Assembly: GCA_033763135.1 (NCBI GenBank)
Contig: JANRKY010000371.1
Location: 1 to 35,421, forward strand
DNA length: 35,421 nt
Source of the DNA: DALYLB01 sp033763135
Lineage (GTDB): Bacteria > Acidobacteriota > Blastocatellia > RBC074
Reading direction: 5' to 3'
Shown: positions 6,526 through 16,330 of the stretch, piece after piece
Position numbering within the stretch: the first letter of the stretch is position 1
How the letters are laid out: every line of letters begins with the position of its first letter
Program-made: the position numbers and the translations under genes
The notes under the pieces: generated by a model
What the model was told of the DNA's origin: nothing
What the model saw: the letters and a program-made list of their open reading frames with translations, nothing else
Databases searched by the model: none

Positions 6526-8862
6526 ATGTCTCTGCTTGATCCTTTGCCCGAGCAGTTGGAAGACACGCTGACCCCTCTCATCGATTCCGGGGAATTGATC
6601 GCGGCTGTCGTTACGGATCTCGATTGTTCCGGGCGCTATGGCGAGGAATGGCTCGTCGTGACGCGCGAGGGCCTGGGCGTCTATGTGGCGGAAGAGGATG
6701 ATCTGGCGCCGCGCCTGGAGTTGCGGCTGGATGAGATCGATGCGGTCAGCGCCGATGGATTGGTCGGAAGCGGCGCATTGCTCGCCGTCGTGGGCGGCAA
6801 GAGCGTCGAAGTGCTGAGATATTCCAACGCGTATCAGGTCAAGTTCGGGCGCATCGCCAGATATCTCAACGAGGTCAGGCGCTATGAGAAGGACCAGGAA
6901 AAGATCCGGCGAGGCGAGAAGGCCGCGGAGGAGAAACCGGTCGAGGCGCCGAGGAAGCACCTGCTTCTCGAATCGGAGGGGGAAGGCGAAGGGCGGTGTC
7001 CCACTTGCAGGCTTCCGCTTCCGGAGGGCACCAAGGTCTGTCCCGCCTGCATGAGCAAAGGCAAGGTTCTCCGCCGCATGTTGGCGTACCTCAAGCCGCA
7101 TCGGCGCCAGGTGGCAACGATCTGGATCATGATGTTGATCGGCCTCTGTTTCAGCCTTGTTCCGACCTACCTTACGCAGCCGCTCACCGACAAGGTGTTG
7201 AATCCGGTGACGAATCCGCTGCCGATCGATGCGCGATTGCGGCTTCTTGGCTGGCTGGTGTTCGTTCTCGCGGGAGTGCAGGTCGTTGGCCAGGCCTTGG
7301 GCGTATGGCGGGGCCGGATGGCCGTCCGCCTGGGGCAGCAGCTCTCGCACGAATTGCGCAGTGATGTCTTCCGCCATTTGCAGAGCCTGTCCCTCAGGTA
7401 TTTCGACAAGCGTCAATCGGGCGCGTTGATCTCGCGCGTCACCCGGGACACGCAGGCGCTGGAAGGCGTACTCGTCGAGAGCATCCAGATCTTCTTTTCG
7501 AATATCCTCCTCTTCATCGGCATCGGCCTCGTGCTTCTCTGGATGAACTGGAAGCTGACGCTGCTGGTCTTTATCCCGGCGCCGATCGTGCTGCTGCTTT
7601 CGAAATTCTTCTGGGATCGCTTGATGAGCGTCTGGCGGCGGGCCTCGCACATGCACAGCCGGCTGACGGCGACCGTGAGCGACAGCCTTGCCGGAGTGCG
7701 TGTTGTCCGGGCCTTTGCCAAAGAGGATCGCGAGGTTGCGCGGTTCGACCGCGACAGTCTGGAACTCTATAATGCGGGCGTCACGGCCGAATACATGTGG
7801 GTGACATTCTTTCCGGTTCTGTACTTCATTATGGGGATCGGCAACCTGATTGTCTGGTATGTCGGCGGGTATCGGGTCATTCAGGGGGCCGGATCGGGTG
7901 CGCTCCTCCTGCCCGACCGGGATGTTTTCACGCTGGGGCAATTCTTCACCTTCCTCGGATACCTGAGCCAGTTTTACGGACCGTTGCAGTTTATGAGCCG
8001 GGTCACGGACTTCATTACGCGATCGCTGGCTTCGGCGGAGCGCGTCTTCGAGGTGCTCGACGCCGAGTCCGACGTACAGGATGCCGAAGCGCCGGTCCCC
8101 ATGTCTCGAATCGAGGGGCGCGTGGAATTCAGGAATGTGACCTTTGGATACGAGCCGCACAAGCCCGTGCTGAAGGACGTGAGCTTCGATGTCGCGCCGG
8201 GCGAAATGATCGGTCTTGTGGGGCAGAGCGGCGCAGGCAAGAGCACGACAATCAATCTGCTCTGTCGCTTCTATGAGGCGCAGGAAGGCGAGATTGCGAT
8301 CGACGGCGTGAGCATCCGGCAAATCGCGCAGAAAGATCTGCGCCTGCAGATCGGGGTTGTGCTTCAGGAGCCTTTTCTCTTCAGCGGCTCGATCTATGAA
8401 AACATCGCCTTTGCCAAACCCGACGCCACCCGGGAAGAGGTCATGGCGGCGGCCAAGACCGCCAACGCGCACGATTTCATCACCCAGAAAGCCGACGGCT
8501 ACGATACGCAAGTCGGAGAACGCGGCCAGGCGCTGAGCGGTGGGGAGCGGCAGCGGGTCAGCATCGCCCGGGCGATCCTGCATAATCCGCGCATCCTGAT
8601 TCTCGACGAGGCCACCGCCTCCGTCGATACCGACACTGAGAAACAGATTCAGGAGGCCATCGCCCGGCTGATTCGCGGTCGCACCACGTTTGCCATCGCA
8701 CACCGCCTGAGCACGCTGCGCAACGCCTCGCGACTGATTGTGCTTAAGGATGGAGCGATCGTTGAAATCGGCACACATGAGGAGCTGCTCGAAGCGCAGG
8801 GCGAGTTCTACCGTCTCGTCCAGATGCAGCAGGAGATGAACAGGATTATCGAGGTCACATGA
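6526..8862 (+). CDS. ABC exporter half-transporter with N-terminal PH-like domain and zinc ribbon
   Basis: A 778-residue fused permease-ATPase. After the usual transmembrane domain (about residues 185-515) comes the ATPase: Walker A GQSGAGKST near 565, signature LSGGERQRVSIARA near 671, Walker B ILILDEATASVD near 692 and the H-loop AHRLST near 725. The first 180 residues are unusual. Residues 25-118 alternate short strands and end in a helix, like bacterial PH domains. A charged linker follows, then a zinc ribbon with Cys158, Cys161, Cys172 and Cys175. The gene overlaps the DUF1854 gene by ATGA. Related pairs have been linked to cyanophycin metabolism, but no cyanophycin gene is present here. 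Cargo unknown. Confidence 0.93.
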   Translation: MSLLDPLPEQLEDTLTPLIDSGELIAAVVTDLDCSGRYGEEWLVVTREGLGVYVAEEDDLAPRLELRLDEIDAVSADGLVGSGALLAVVGGKSVEVLRYSNAYQVKFGRIARYLNEVRRYEKDQEKIRRGEKAAEEKPVEAPRKHLLLESEGEGEGRCPTCRLPLPEGTKVCPACMSKGKVLRRMLAYLKPHRRQVATIWIMMLIGLCFSLVPTYLTQPLTDKVLNPVTNPLPIDARLRLLGWLVFVLAGVQVVGQALGVWRGRMAVRLGQQLSHELRSDVFRHLQSLSLRYFDKRQSGALISRVTRDTQALEGVLVESIQIFFSNILLFIGIGLVLLWMNWKLTLLVFIPAPIVLLLSKFFWDRLMSVWRRASHMHSRLTATVSDSLAGVRVVRAFAKEDREVARFDRDSLELYNAGVTAEYMWVTFFPVLYFIMGIGNLIVWYVGGYRVIQGAGSGALLLPDRDVFTLGQFFTFLGYLSQFYGPLQFMSRVTDFITRSLASAERVFEVLDAESDVQDAEAPVPMSRIEGRVEFRNVTFGYEPHKPVLKDVSFDVAPGEMIGLVGQSGAGKSTTINLLCRFYEAQEGEIAIDGVSIRQIAQKDLRLQIGVVLQEPFLFSGSIYENIAFAKPDATREEVMAAAKTANAHDFITQKADGYDTQVGERGQALSGGERQRVSIARAILHNPRILILDEATASVDTDTEKQIQEAIARLIRGRTTFAIAHRLSTLRNASRLIVLKDGAIVEIGTHEELLEAQGEFYRLVQMQQEMNRIIEVT

Positions 8863-9404
8863 GCATGTCCGCCAGCGAAGAGAAACAGCCGGAGGGCCCC
8901 GTCAGTCTTGTCGAGGCCTCGCAACTGATCTTCCTCGATCCGAGGAGGCTGCGCTTCTTCGTGCACGGCGCCACACTCCGAGTGACCGTCGAAGAGGAGT
9001 GCTCGTATTTGAAAGTGAGCGTTCTGCGCGCGTTCCCGATCTCCGAGCCCCATCGCTTTCTGAGTCTGCGCGACGGCGCGAATAAGGAAATAGGGCTCAT
9101 CGTCGATCCGGAGGGACTGAGCCTCGAAAACAGGGCGCTCGTCGAGAAGGAGCTGGAGCGTCGCTATCTCGTGCCGGTCGTTACGCGCATTGTCGCCGCG
9201 AAGGAGCGCTTCGGGACCGTAGAATGGACCGTGCGGACGGATCGGGGCGAACGCCGGTTCATGACGCGGAATCTGCGGGAAATGGTCCAGCGGCCTTCGC
9301 CGGGCCGCATCATTCTCACGGATGTCGATGGCAATCGTTATGACATCCGGAGCGTCGGCGACCTGAGTTCCACGAGCCAGGAATTGCTCTTCCGCCATAT
9401 TTGA
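8859..9404 (+). CDS. DUF1854 protein, partner of the ABC exporter
   Basis: A 181-residue cytoplasmic protein without signal or membrane span. The C-terminal third holds the DUF1854 signature: VEWTVRTDRGERRF, then a short spacer and GRIILTDVDGNRYDI. The start ATG overlaps the ABC gene's TGA (ATGA), so the two are translationally coupled; a second ATG two codons on is possible. DUF1854 genes recur beside ABC exporters of this type, suggesting a regulatory or accessory subunit, but its activity is unknown. Confidence 0.85.
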   Translation: MSMSASEEKQPEGPVSLVEASQLIFLDPRRLRFFVHGATLRVTVEEECSYLKVSVLRAFPISEPHRFLSLRDGANKEIGLIVDPEGLSLENRALVEKELERRYLVPVVTRIVAAKERFGTVEWTVRTDRGERRFMTRNLREMVQRPSPGRIILTDVDGNRYDIRSVGDLSSTSQELLFRHI

Positions 9405-9439
9405 ATCAAGTTGGAACAGGGCCAGACTCGGAGCCATTC

Positions 9440-9468
9440 TTGACCCTGCAGGGCCGCGGGCGTATAAA
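9440..9468 (+). promoter_or_regulatory. Strong sigma70-like promoter for the DUF1080-oxidoreductase pair
   Basis: TTGACC (9440-9445) and TATAAA (9463-9468) are separated by 17 bases, close to consensus. The predicted leader is about 80 bases and ends in the gene's ribosome site. Confidence 0.65.
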
Positions 9469-9526
9469 GAGCGCGTTGTAGTGAAGATTCTCCGTTTTGT
9501 TTTCATCACTAAAACTGCCGCCATCG

Positions 9527-9544
9527 CCCTGCGCGCACGCAGGG
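9527..9544 (+). promoter_or_regulatory. Small hairpin overlapping the ribosome site
   Basis: Perfect 7-bp arms CCCTGCG and CGCAGGG around the loop CGCA. The 3' arm runs into the purine-rich Shine-Dalgarno tract (AGGGGAGGAG, 9541-9550) in front of the ATG at 9558. It could partly hide the ribosome site, but that is inference from position only. Confidence 0.35.
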
Positions 9545-9557
9545 GAGGAGTCCCGCC

Positions 9558-10307
9558 ATGACCAGAATAATTTCGGGTTTATTGTCGTGTCTTGTTTGCG
9601 CAGTGGTGTTCGCCTGTCCCGGGGATGCGAGGCAGGCGCCAGCCGGATTTGTCTCGCTCTTCAATGGCCGCGATCTGGCGGGGTGGAAAGTGCCGGAGGG
9701 CGACAACGGCCATTGGAAGGTGATCGATGGCGTGATCGATTACGACGCGGAGAGCGAGGCCTCGCGAGACAAGAATCTGTGGACGGAGGCCGAGTACGGA
9801 GATTTCGTTCTGCGGGTGGACTGGCGTCTCAAGGACACGCCCTATATCAATCCCTCGGTTCCCCTCATTCTGCCGAGCGGGCTGCACAAATTGAACGCGC
9901 AGGGGCAGGAGATCAAGATGGCCGTGCCCGACGCGGACTCCGGCATTCTGCTGCGGGGCGCGGGCAAGTCGCAGGTCAATATCTGGAACTGGCCGACCGG
10001 CTCGGGCGAAGTCTATGGCTATCGCATGGACAAGAGCATGCCGCCCGCCGTTCGCGCGGGCGTGACGCCGAAGAAGAACGCGGATCGGAACGTCGGCGAA
10101 TGGAACAGCTTTGAGATTACCCTGCGCGGCGATCGGTTGACGGTCCGTTTGAACGGCGAGATCGTGATTGAGCAGGCGCAGCTTCCGGGAATTCCCGCGC
10201 GCGGGCGACTCGGCCTGCAGCATCACGGCGGCAAGCGCGACGGCAAGTGGGTCAGTCCGCCCTCGCTCGTCCAGTTCCGAAACGTCCGTATCAAAGAGAT
10301 GAAATAA
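9558..10307 (+). CDS. DUF1080 / 3-keto-disaccharide hydrolase-like exported protein
   Basis: A 249-residue protein with an N-terminal export signal (residues 1-24 approximately) and the DUF1080 fold: LFNGRDLAGWKVPEG, AEYGDFVLRVDWRL, DADSGILLRG, NVGEWNSFEITLRGDRLTVRLNGE and a C-terminal GRLGLQHHGG...VQFRNVRIKE. A Cys near the signal end (VFAC) is a poor lipobox, so Sec export is preferred over lipidation. The start has a strong GGGGAGGAG site. The Gfo/Idh/MocA gene begins 28 bases after the stop. That pairing suggests the two act together: one oxidises a sugar at C3 and the other cleaves the glycosidic bond. Confidence 0.9.
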   Translation: MTRIISGLLSCLVCAVVFACPGDARQAPAGFVSLFNGRDLAGWKVPEGDNGHWKVIDGVIDYDAESEASRDKNLWTEAEYGDFVLRVDWRLKDTPYINPSVPLILPSGLHKLNAQGQEIKMAVPDADSGILLRGAGKSQVNIWNWPTGSGEVYGYRMDKSMPPAVRAGVTPKKNADRNVGEWNSFEITLRGDRLTVRLNGEIVIEQAQLPGIPARGRLGLQHHGGKRDGKWVSPPSLVQFRNVRIKEMK

Positions 10308-10335
10308 TCCCCGCCCGCAGCCAAGGAGGCCATCG

Positions 10336-11889
<1,554 letters not shown>

Positions 11890-11905
11890 GGCGCGCGGCT
11901 GGTCG

Positions 11906-13471
11906 TTATGGCTTGGGCGTCTTTGCCGGAAACCAGCGCCGCACATCGCGGTAGCGAAAGGCGAGAAAGACCGACATTACGGGCATCCCGATCGCATAGG
12001 CAAATAACGGATAGATCTCCGCGATGCTGGGAGTTTCGGCCTGGCTCATGAGCAAGCCGGCAAACGATTGGGCCAGCACGGGCAGCCCCAATCCCAGCAC
12101 GGCCAGGCTGAATGTTGGAAACGAGGAAAGGGCGCCTTTGCGATTGGTCAGGGCACTCAGCATCAGAGAGAGCAGCACGCCGAGCAGCGCCAGGGTGATC
12201 GCCGCGAGAGAGAGGCGGGAGATGAGCTTCGACTGATCCTCGATCCAGGTCTTGACGATGCTTCCCAGAATGAAGATGCCCAGCAGGATCAGGAAATATC
12301 GCATGCCCATGATAATGGGAGGCAAAACCAACTGACTGCCTGTCGGCCGTCCTCCCAGTGCGTCCAGCAGGCGAACCGGCGCGGGAAGCAGTTTTGCCAT
12401 CGCCTCCAGATTGCGCACTCCTCTCCGGAGGTCGACCCATTGGACCTTGGACAGGTTTTCGGTCGGTGTACACGTTTGGACCATGACCGGCAATACGCTC
12501 TGGTGTTCCGGGTTGGCCTCCGTGTCGCTTTTAAATGATGAAAGCAGGACCAGCACCACCTGCGCCGACTGAATGCCGGGCGCCTGTGTGTGACCGTATG
12601 CCGAAAATGCGTGCGTCATGTCGTTCGCGATTCGCTGATCTTCCGGCGCATGATCGATGAAGTACGAGACGGATCTGGGCGGCGCGTCCTCCGGGATATA
12701 GCGGTTGACGGACTTTGACAGACTGGCCTCTGGTTTTCCCCAGCGCTGCATGCTTTTCGAGCGGAGCACCATGATCAAGGCAATCGCCACCGGCACGGAA
12801 ATGATTGACAGAACAAGCCGAATTCCCAAAGACCAATCGGGCTCCGTCACGCTGGCCATGAGATTCAGGAAGATGACGATTGGCAGGAGCCACAGCGCCG
12901 CCTGGACCTGCGTGATATTGAAATCCCGTTTGAAAATCCGGTAAGGCAGGGGCAATAGGAAATAGGGCACGAACAGGGACCAGAGACAGGAGAGGGAAAA
13001 GAGAGCGGTAATCAAGCTCAAGCCGAACGCCCGCCACACGACCCTGGGAACTTTGAAGCCCGTCTCCGGCGCTGGGTGGTCTTCTTTGGCGGGAGCATCA
13101 ACCTGTCCGACCAATTCCCTGATTCCCGCTTCATAATCTTCCCGGAAATCCACCCACTCATATTTCTCCAGTTCGGGAGGCAGGTCCACCGCCTCGAAGA
13201 TCAGCAGAATGATGCGCTTCTTTTCCTCCGCAATCACTCGTCGCCATTCCAGCTCGACATATTGCGAGGCGATCGATGCCTTGGAGACCACCAGCAGGAT
13301 GACATCGGCCTCATCCACGCCCTTATCAATCTGGTTTGCCCAGGGCGTGCCCGGCACCAGGCTGCGATAATCCAACCAGACGTTATATCCTTCTTTCTCC
13401 AGCCGGTACGTGAGGTCGTCTATGAATCCCACCTCACGTCGCGAATAACTCATAAAGATATTGGGCTTCAT
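11906..13471 (-). CDS. Membrane protein with TIR domain plus a second degenerate TIR-like domain
   Basis: A 521-residue protein. Residues 3-123 form a TIR domain: IFMSYSR, FIDDLTYRLEKEGYNVWLD, ADVILLVVSKASIASQYVELEW and EKYEWVDFR. Glu75 in SQYVELEW is at the NAD-hydrolase catalytic position. Three membrane spans follow (about 148-168, 192-207, 217-236). Residues 267-362 look like a second TIR fold: VSYFIDHAPEDQRIANDMTHAFSAYG, SAQVVLVLLSSF, VLPVMV and VQWVDLR. No obvious catalytic Glu is seen there. About four more spans complete the protein. The start has AGGAG. It lies 21 bases behind a Gfo/Idh/MocA gene on the same strand. Immune or signalling NADase roles are possible, not shown. Confidence 0.88.
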   Translation of the reverse strand: MKPNIFMSYSRREVGFIDDLTYRLEKEGYNVWLDYRSLVPGTPWANQIDKGVDEADVILLVVSKASIASQYVELEWRRVIAEEKKRIILLIFEAVDLPPELEKYEWVDFREDYEAGIRELVGQVDAPAKEDHPAPETGFKVPRVVWRAFGLSLITALFSLSCLWSLFVPYFLLPLPYRIFKRDFNITQVQAALWLLPIVIFLNLMASVTEPDWSLGIRLVLSIISVPVAIALIMVLRSKSMQRWGKPEASLSKSVNRYIPEDAPPRSVSYFIDHAPEDQRIANDMTHAFSAYGHTQAPGIQSAQVVLVLLSSFKSDTEANPEHQSVLPVMVQTCTPTENLSKVQWVDLRRGVRNLEAMAKLLPAPVRLLDALGGRPTGSQLVLPPIIMGMRYFLILLGIFILGSIVKTWIEDQSKLISRLSLAAITLALLGVLLSLMLSALTNRKGALSSFPTFSLAVLGLGLPVLAQSFAGLLMSQAETPSIAEIYPLFAYAIGMPVMSVFLAFRYRDVRRWFPAKTPKP

Positions 13472-13492
13472 CGAATCTCCTGTGTGTACAGC

Positions 13493-14545
13493 TTACTGAA
13501 GCCGGATCGGCCGGCCGGCGCGCGCGGCTTCATAGGCGGCCATGGCGAGGCGGAAGGAGTTGCGGGCTTCCTGGATCGAGGCCGGGGACGGATGATCCTG
13601 TTCCACGCATTCGATCAGATGATCAAGCGGGAAGGGCGAGGGCGCGCCGAAGGGCTCGCCCGCATCGCGTTCATAGGCCCAGCCGGATGCCCCGGCCGCG
13701 AGCACGGCGCGTCCGGGAACGCGCAGGCTGTCCTCGATGATCTCGCCGCGAGAGCCGACGATCTCCAGGCGGAGCACGGCGTTCTGTTTTGGCGAGGGGC
13801 CGGTCCGGCGGGGGGCATTGATCGTCCAGGCGGCCTCGAGAGTGGCAATGATTCCGTTGGCGAACGTATAGGTCGCCATGCCCCAGTCTTCGACGCCGAT
13901 GTCGCGATGGACGAGATTGGCCATCTTCGCCTCGACGTCGACGACCTCGCTGCCCGCGAGCCATCGCAGTTGATCGAGCCAGTAGATCCCCTCGTCGATG
14001 AAGGCGCCGCCCGGAACCATGCGCGGATCGGCGAACCAGCCGGGCTTCCCCGAACAATGCCAGTCCTCGGCGATCGACCAGCGCGCCGTCTGATGCATCA
14101 CCAGGATCTCGCCGATCTCGCCCGCGTCGATGCGCGATTTCAGCCCGCCCGATTGCAGTCGCTTGATCCCCTGAAAGGCGACGCACTTGACGCCCGCGGC
14201 CTCGACGGCCTCGACCATCCGGTCCGCCTGTTCCATCGTCATGGCCATGGGTTTCCCGAGGACAATGTGCTTTCCGGCTCTCGCCGCCGCAATCGCGCAG
14301 GCCGACATCTCCGCCACTGGCGGCGCCAGATGCACGAGATCGACCTCCTCGCGCGCGAGCAGCTCTTCATAATCCGCGTATCCCGGCGCCCCGAAGGTCC
14401 CGGCGAACTCCGCCAGCTGCTCCGCGTTGTGCCACGCGACCGCGACCAGTTCGGCCTTGGGATACTCCCGAAGCGCGCGCGCGATGTTGTAGGCCGAGTA
14501 CCAGTGTCCCAACCCGAGAATGGCGACGCGCCATTTTCTTGTCAT
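13493..14545 (-). CDS. Cytoplasmic Gfo/Idh/MocA oxidoreductase
   Basis: A 350-residue family member without a signal peptide, unlike the other two in the window. The N-terminal Rossmann fold has VAILGLGHWYSAYNIARAL (residues 7-25), and the EKP-type motif reads GKHIVLGKPMAMT, with Gly before Lys-Pro. The second half has GGAFIDEGIYWLDQLRWLAG, the family's substrate-side helix. The start has GGGAGG. It probably reduces or oxidises a cyclic sugar or inositol-type compound. The TIR gene follows after 21 bases and may be on the same transcript. Confidence 0.9.
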   Translation of the reverse strand: MTRKWRVAILGLGHWYSAYNIARALREYPKAELVAVAWHNAEQLAEFAGTFGAPGYADYEELLAREEVDLVHLAPPVAEMSACAIAAARAGKHIVLGKPMAMTMEQADRMVEAVEAAGVKCVAFQGIKRLQSGGLKSRIDAGEIGEILVMHQTARWSIAEDWHCSGKPGWFADPRMVPGGAFIDEGIYWLDQLRWLAGSEVVDVEAKMANLVHRDIGVEDWGMATYTFANGIIATLEAAWTINAPRRTGPSPKQNAVLRLEIVGSRGEIIEDSLRVPGRAVLAAGASGWAYERDAGEPFGAPSPFPLDHLIECVEQDHPSPASIQEARNSFRLAMAAYEAARAGRPIRLQ

Positions 14546-14646
14546 TCGTTCCTCCCGGAAGTTGCGGTTTCGATTGCGCCGCTGAGCCTATCTCATTTTG
14601 GGATTTCACGGTAGGTTGCGAGCTGCACGGAGGAGGAATCGCGAAA

Positions 14647-14701
14647 GCCACGAAGCTCGCCAAAAGGGAAGCGGGAGCCTCCTCTTCGCGAGCTTCGTGG
14701 C
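14647..14701. repeat. Inverted repeat of the CCACGAAG family
   Basis: Perfect 14-bp arms GCCACGAAGCTCGC (14647-14660) and its complement (14688-14701). It is related in theme to the CACGAAGG-type palindrome at 28838-28902. It lies behind the 3' end of the SemiSWEET-like gene, beyond the next palindrome. Confidence 0.75.
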
Positions 14702-14731
14702 CTTCGTGGTTAGGAAACATTTGGACGGATA

Positions 14732-14810
14732 CTCAACCACGGGGAGCACGGGGTACACGGGGATCAATCATCAATGGGGCCCCGTGTACCCCGTGTCCCC
14801 CGTGGTTGAG
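14732..14810. repeat. Inverted repeat of the CCACGGGG family
   Basis: Arms 14732-14762 and 14780-14810 match at 29 of 31 positions and are built from repeated CACGGGG units. Weaker pairing extends outward: GTCCGAATGTTC (14818-14829) pairs roughly with sequence near 14717-14728 and is repeated, in reverse complement, at 33856-33867. The terminal 13-mer CTCAACCACGGGG also occurs at 15104-15116. Confidence 0.8.
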
Positions 14811-14863
14811 CTCTCCTGTCCGAATGTTCAGTGGACCGATTTAGTTTCCCTTCGCGCGCGGTC

Positions 14864-15112
14864 TCAAGCCTGCGCGCCCTGCTTCGCTGTTTCGGGTTTC
14901 GCCGCAGCGGTGCGGGATTGGAGCGAAGAGAGGAGCGCAATCGCGGCCACGACCACATTTGCGACGATGACCGGCGGCGCCTTGATGACGATGCCGTAGC
15001 CGATCCACAGAAGGGCGGCGAACGCCTGCACGCGGCGCAGCGCTTCGGCCTTGCGGCAGAAATAGGAGACGGCGAAGACAGCCGTCGCGACCCAGCCAAT
15101 CCACTCAACCAC
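14864..15112 (-). CDS. SemiSWEET/PQ-loop-like small membrane protein
   Basis: An 82-residue protein with about three membrane spans. WIGWVATAVFAVSYF opens it, then an arginine-rich loop, LLWIGYGI and PVIVANVVVAAIALLSS. The WxxYG plus later N-V pattern resembles SemiSWEET sugar transporters and related half-transporters of the YgjV type, which would act as dimers. The start is GTG behind a GGGGGAGG site. The first codons overlap the last eight bases of the HAD gene, so translation is probably coupled. The GTG lies in a 13-mer shared with the palindrome downstream. The family is a fold-level guess; a membrane protein is certain. Confidence 0.7.
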   Translation of the reverse strand: MVEWIGWVATAVFAVSYFCRKAEALRRVQAFAALLWIGYGIVIKAPPVIVANVVVAAIALLSSLQSRTAAAKPETAKQGAQA

Positions 15113-15935
15113 GGGGCGCCTCCCCCTGGCCGGCGGAACGGGCCATCGATTTCGGTCCCAGCGAGCGGATCGTCAGCCAGTCGGTCCGCACCTTGTCCCA
15201 TTCCTGAATATGCAGTCCGTTCGCCTCGAAGAGCGATCGGATGCCCGACGGATCGCACTGCACGATCTCTTCCAGCACCGGAATCAGCGGGCTCAGCGCG
15301 TCCTCGCTGAGGATCGATCGCCGGGCGATCGGCGCGATATAGCGATTCTCCGATACCGCGACGGTGAACCCGTCCCGGCGGTTGACGTGCAGCATGACGT
15401 GCACATCGGAGCTGCCGTCTCCGACGTAGACGATTCGATCCGACCCGAGATTGTGGCGCGCCTGCAGCTCATCGAGCACCGCGACCTTGCCGTAGCCCGC
15501 CGGCACGCGAAGGATCGATTCGATCTCGCCCGTCTTCTCATTGTATCGAAACCGCGTGCTGAAGATGTTTTTGGGCGGCACGATTCCTTCGAGGGCCGAC
15601 TGGATCACCTCTTCCGGCGCCGCCGAAATCACATAGAACGAAAATTGATGCCCCTCGATCCCCTCGCGCAGGATCTTCGGCAATAGATGAATGTTCTGCT
15701 TGAGCCGAATCCGCTTGCCGGCCTCGATGAGGTGCTCCCGACGAACCCGCCGGAACTCGGGATCGTGCAGCAGCAGATAGGCCAGCTCGCCACCCTGCTG
15801 CACCAGATTGATGCGCGCCATTCCCGCAACGCGCTCCTCGAAATTGTCGACCCCGATCAGTTCGCTCAATACGAACCCGGAATCGTTGAAACTCAATGTC
15901 TGATCAAAATCGCTCGCGAACAGATAATGCTTCAT
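15105..15935 (-). CDS. HAD-superfamily phosphatase (phosphoserine phosphatase-like)
   Basis: A 276-residue cytoplasmic HAD hydrolase. Motif I is D9-F-D11-QT, motif II Ser104 in VISAAPEE, motif III Lys150 in GYGKVAVLDEL and motif IV GDGSSD at 172-177. The helical cap between motifs I and II fits the subclass containing phosphoserine phosphatase and similar small-metabolite phosphatases. The start follows a modest GAGGT site. The 3' end overlaps the SemiSWEET-like gene by eight bases, so the pair is probably an operon. Substrate not determinable. Confidence 0.85.
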   Translation of the reverse strand: MKHYLFASDFDQTLSFNDSGFVLSELIGVDNFEERVAGMARINLVQQGGELAYLLLHDPEFRRVRREHLIEAGKRIRLKQNIHLLPKILREGIEGHQFSFYVISAAPEEVIQSALEGIVPPKNIFSTRFRYNEKTGEIESILRVPAGYGKVAVLDELQARHNLGSDRIVYVGDGSSDVHVMLHVNRRDGFTVAVSENRYIAPIARRSILSEDALSPLIPVLEEIVQCDPSGIRSLFEANGLHIQEWDKVRTDWLTIRSLGPKSMARSAGQGEAPRG

Positions 15936-16330
15936 TGTCTCGTCTTACCTCTGATTGTACTGCCTTCGCCGGCAACGCACGGGGCCGCCGGCAGACTGCG
16001 AAGAAGCGAGAAGCATACGGGCGCCGCGTTAGATCGGCCTTCAATCGACCTTCATTCCGTCTGGGATTTCCCGCGAGGCCCGCTTCCCGCGCCCTTTCCC
16101 CTCGCAACTCCAATGCCGCAACGACGCGAAATCCCGCGGCCGGCAGGGAAGCGCTTTTCGCGCAGCAGGTTCAATCGGCGCAGATTCTTCGCGCAGGCTG
16201 AAGGCGCGCAGCGGATGGCATCAAAAATGTAGGAATTGATTACTGAAGCGACACTAATGTCGGACCTTGTTCGGAGCTCCGTCTTCAGACCGACCGCCTA
16301 AAGGCGAAACTCCGAACGAAGTCCGAACCG
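15936..16330. other. Intergenic region, no gene seen, ends in a palindrome
   Basis: These 395 bases must contain the HAD gene promoter. Open frames crossing it are arginine-rich shadow frames. Short dyads are present, such as GGGATTTC (16063-16070) with GAAATCCC (16128-16135), but nothing persuasive. The last 70 bases hold the hairpin at 16262-16324. Confidence 0.55.
16262..16324. repeat. Palindrome sharing a module with the 1.5-kb element
   Basis: Arms 16262-16276 and 16310-16324 match at 13 of 15 positions around GTTCGGAG/CTCCGAAC, with an inner CGCC-TAAA-GGCG hairpin. The stretch GTTCGGAGCTCCGTCTTCAG (16269 on) differs at only two bases from the reverse complement of 1703-1725. It lies six bases behind the stop of the solute-binding protein gene. 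Confidence 0.75.

Larger units (their letters stand above)
14546..14863. other. Intergenic region filled by two palindromes
   Basis: The 318 bases between the oxidoreductase gene and the SemiSWEET-like gene (both minus strand) hold no credible gene. Short frames here translate to runs such as NHEGHEAREEE, the usual false peptides of these repeats. Two inverted repeats, listed separately, take up most of it; the oxidoreductase promoter must lie near 14546-14640. Confidence 0.7.

Noticed and set aside
6499..8778. 759-codon minus-strand open frame opposite the ABC exporter gene
   Set aside because: Composition is rich in Arg, His, Asp and Gln with no family motif; the plus-strand frame has all ABC motifs. 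It is a shadow of G+C-rich coding sequence.
6526..9404. Cyanophycin-related transport as the firm function
   Set aside because: No cyanophycin synthetase or cyanophycinase gene is in the window; only family association supports it.
14367..14720. Frame translating to NHEGHEAREEE-type peptide
   Set aside because: It runs from within the oxidoreductase gene into a palindromic repeat; peptides of this type are typical false products of such repeats.
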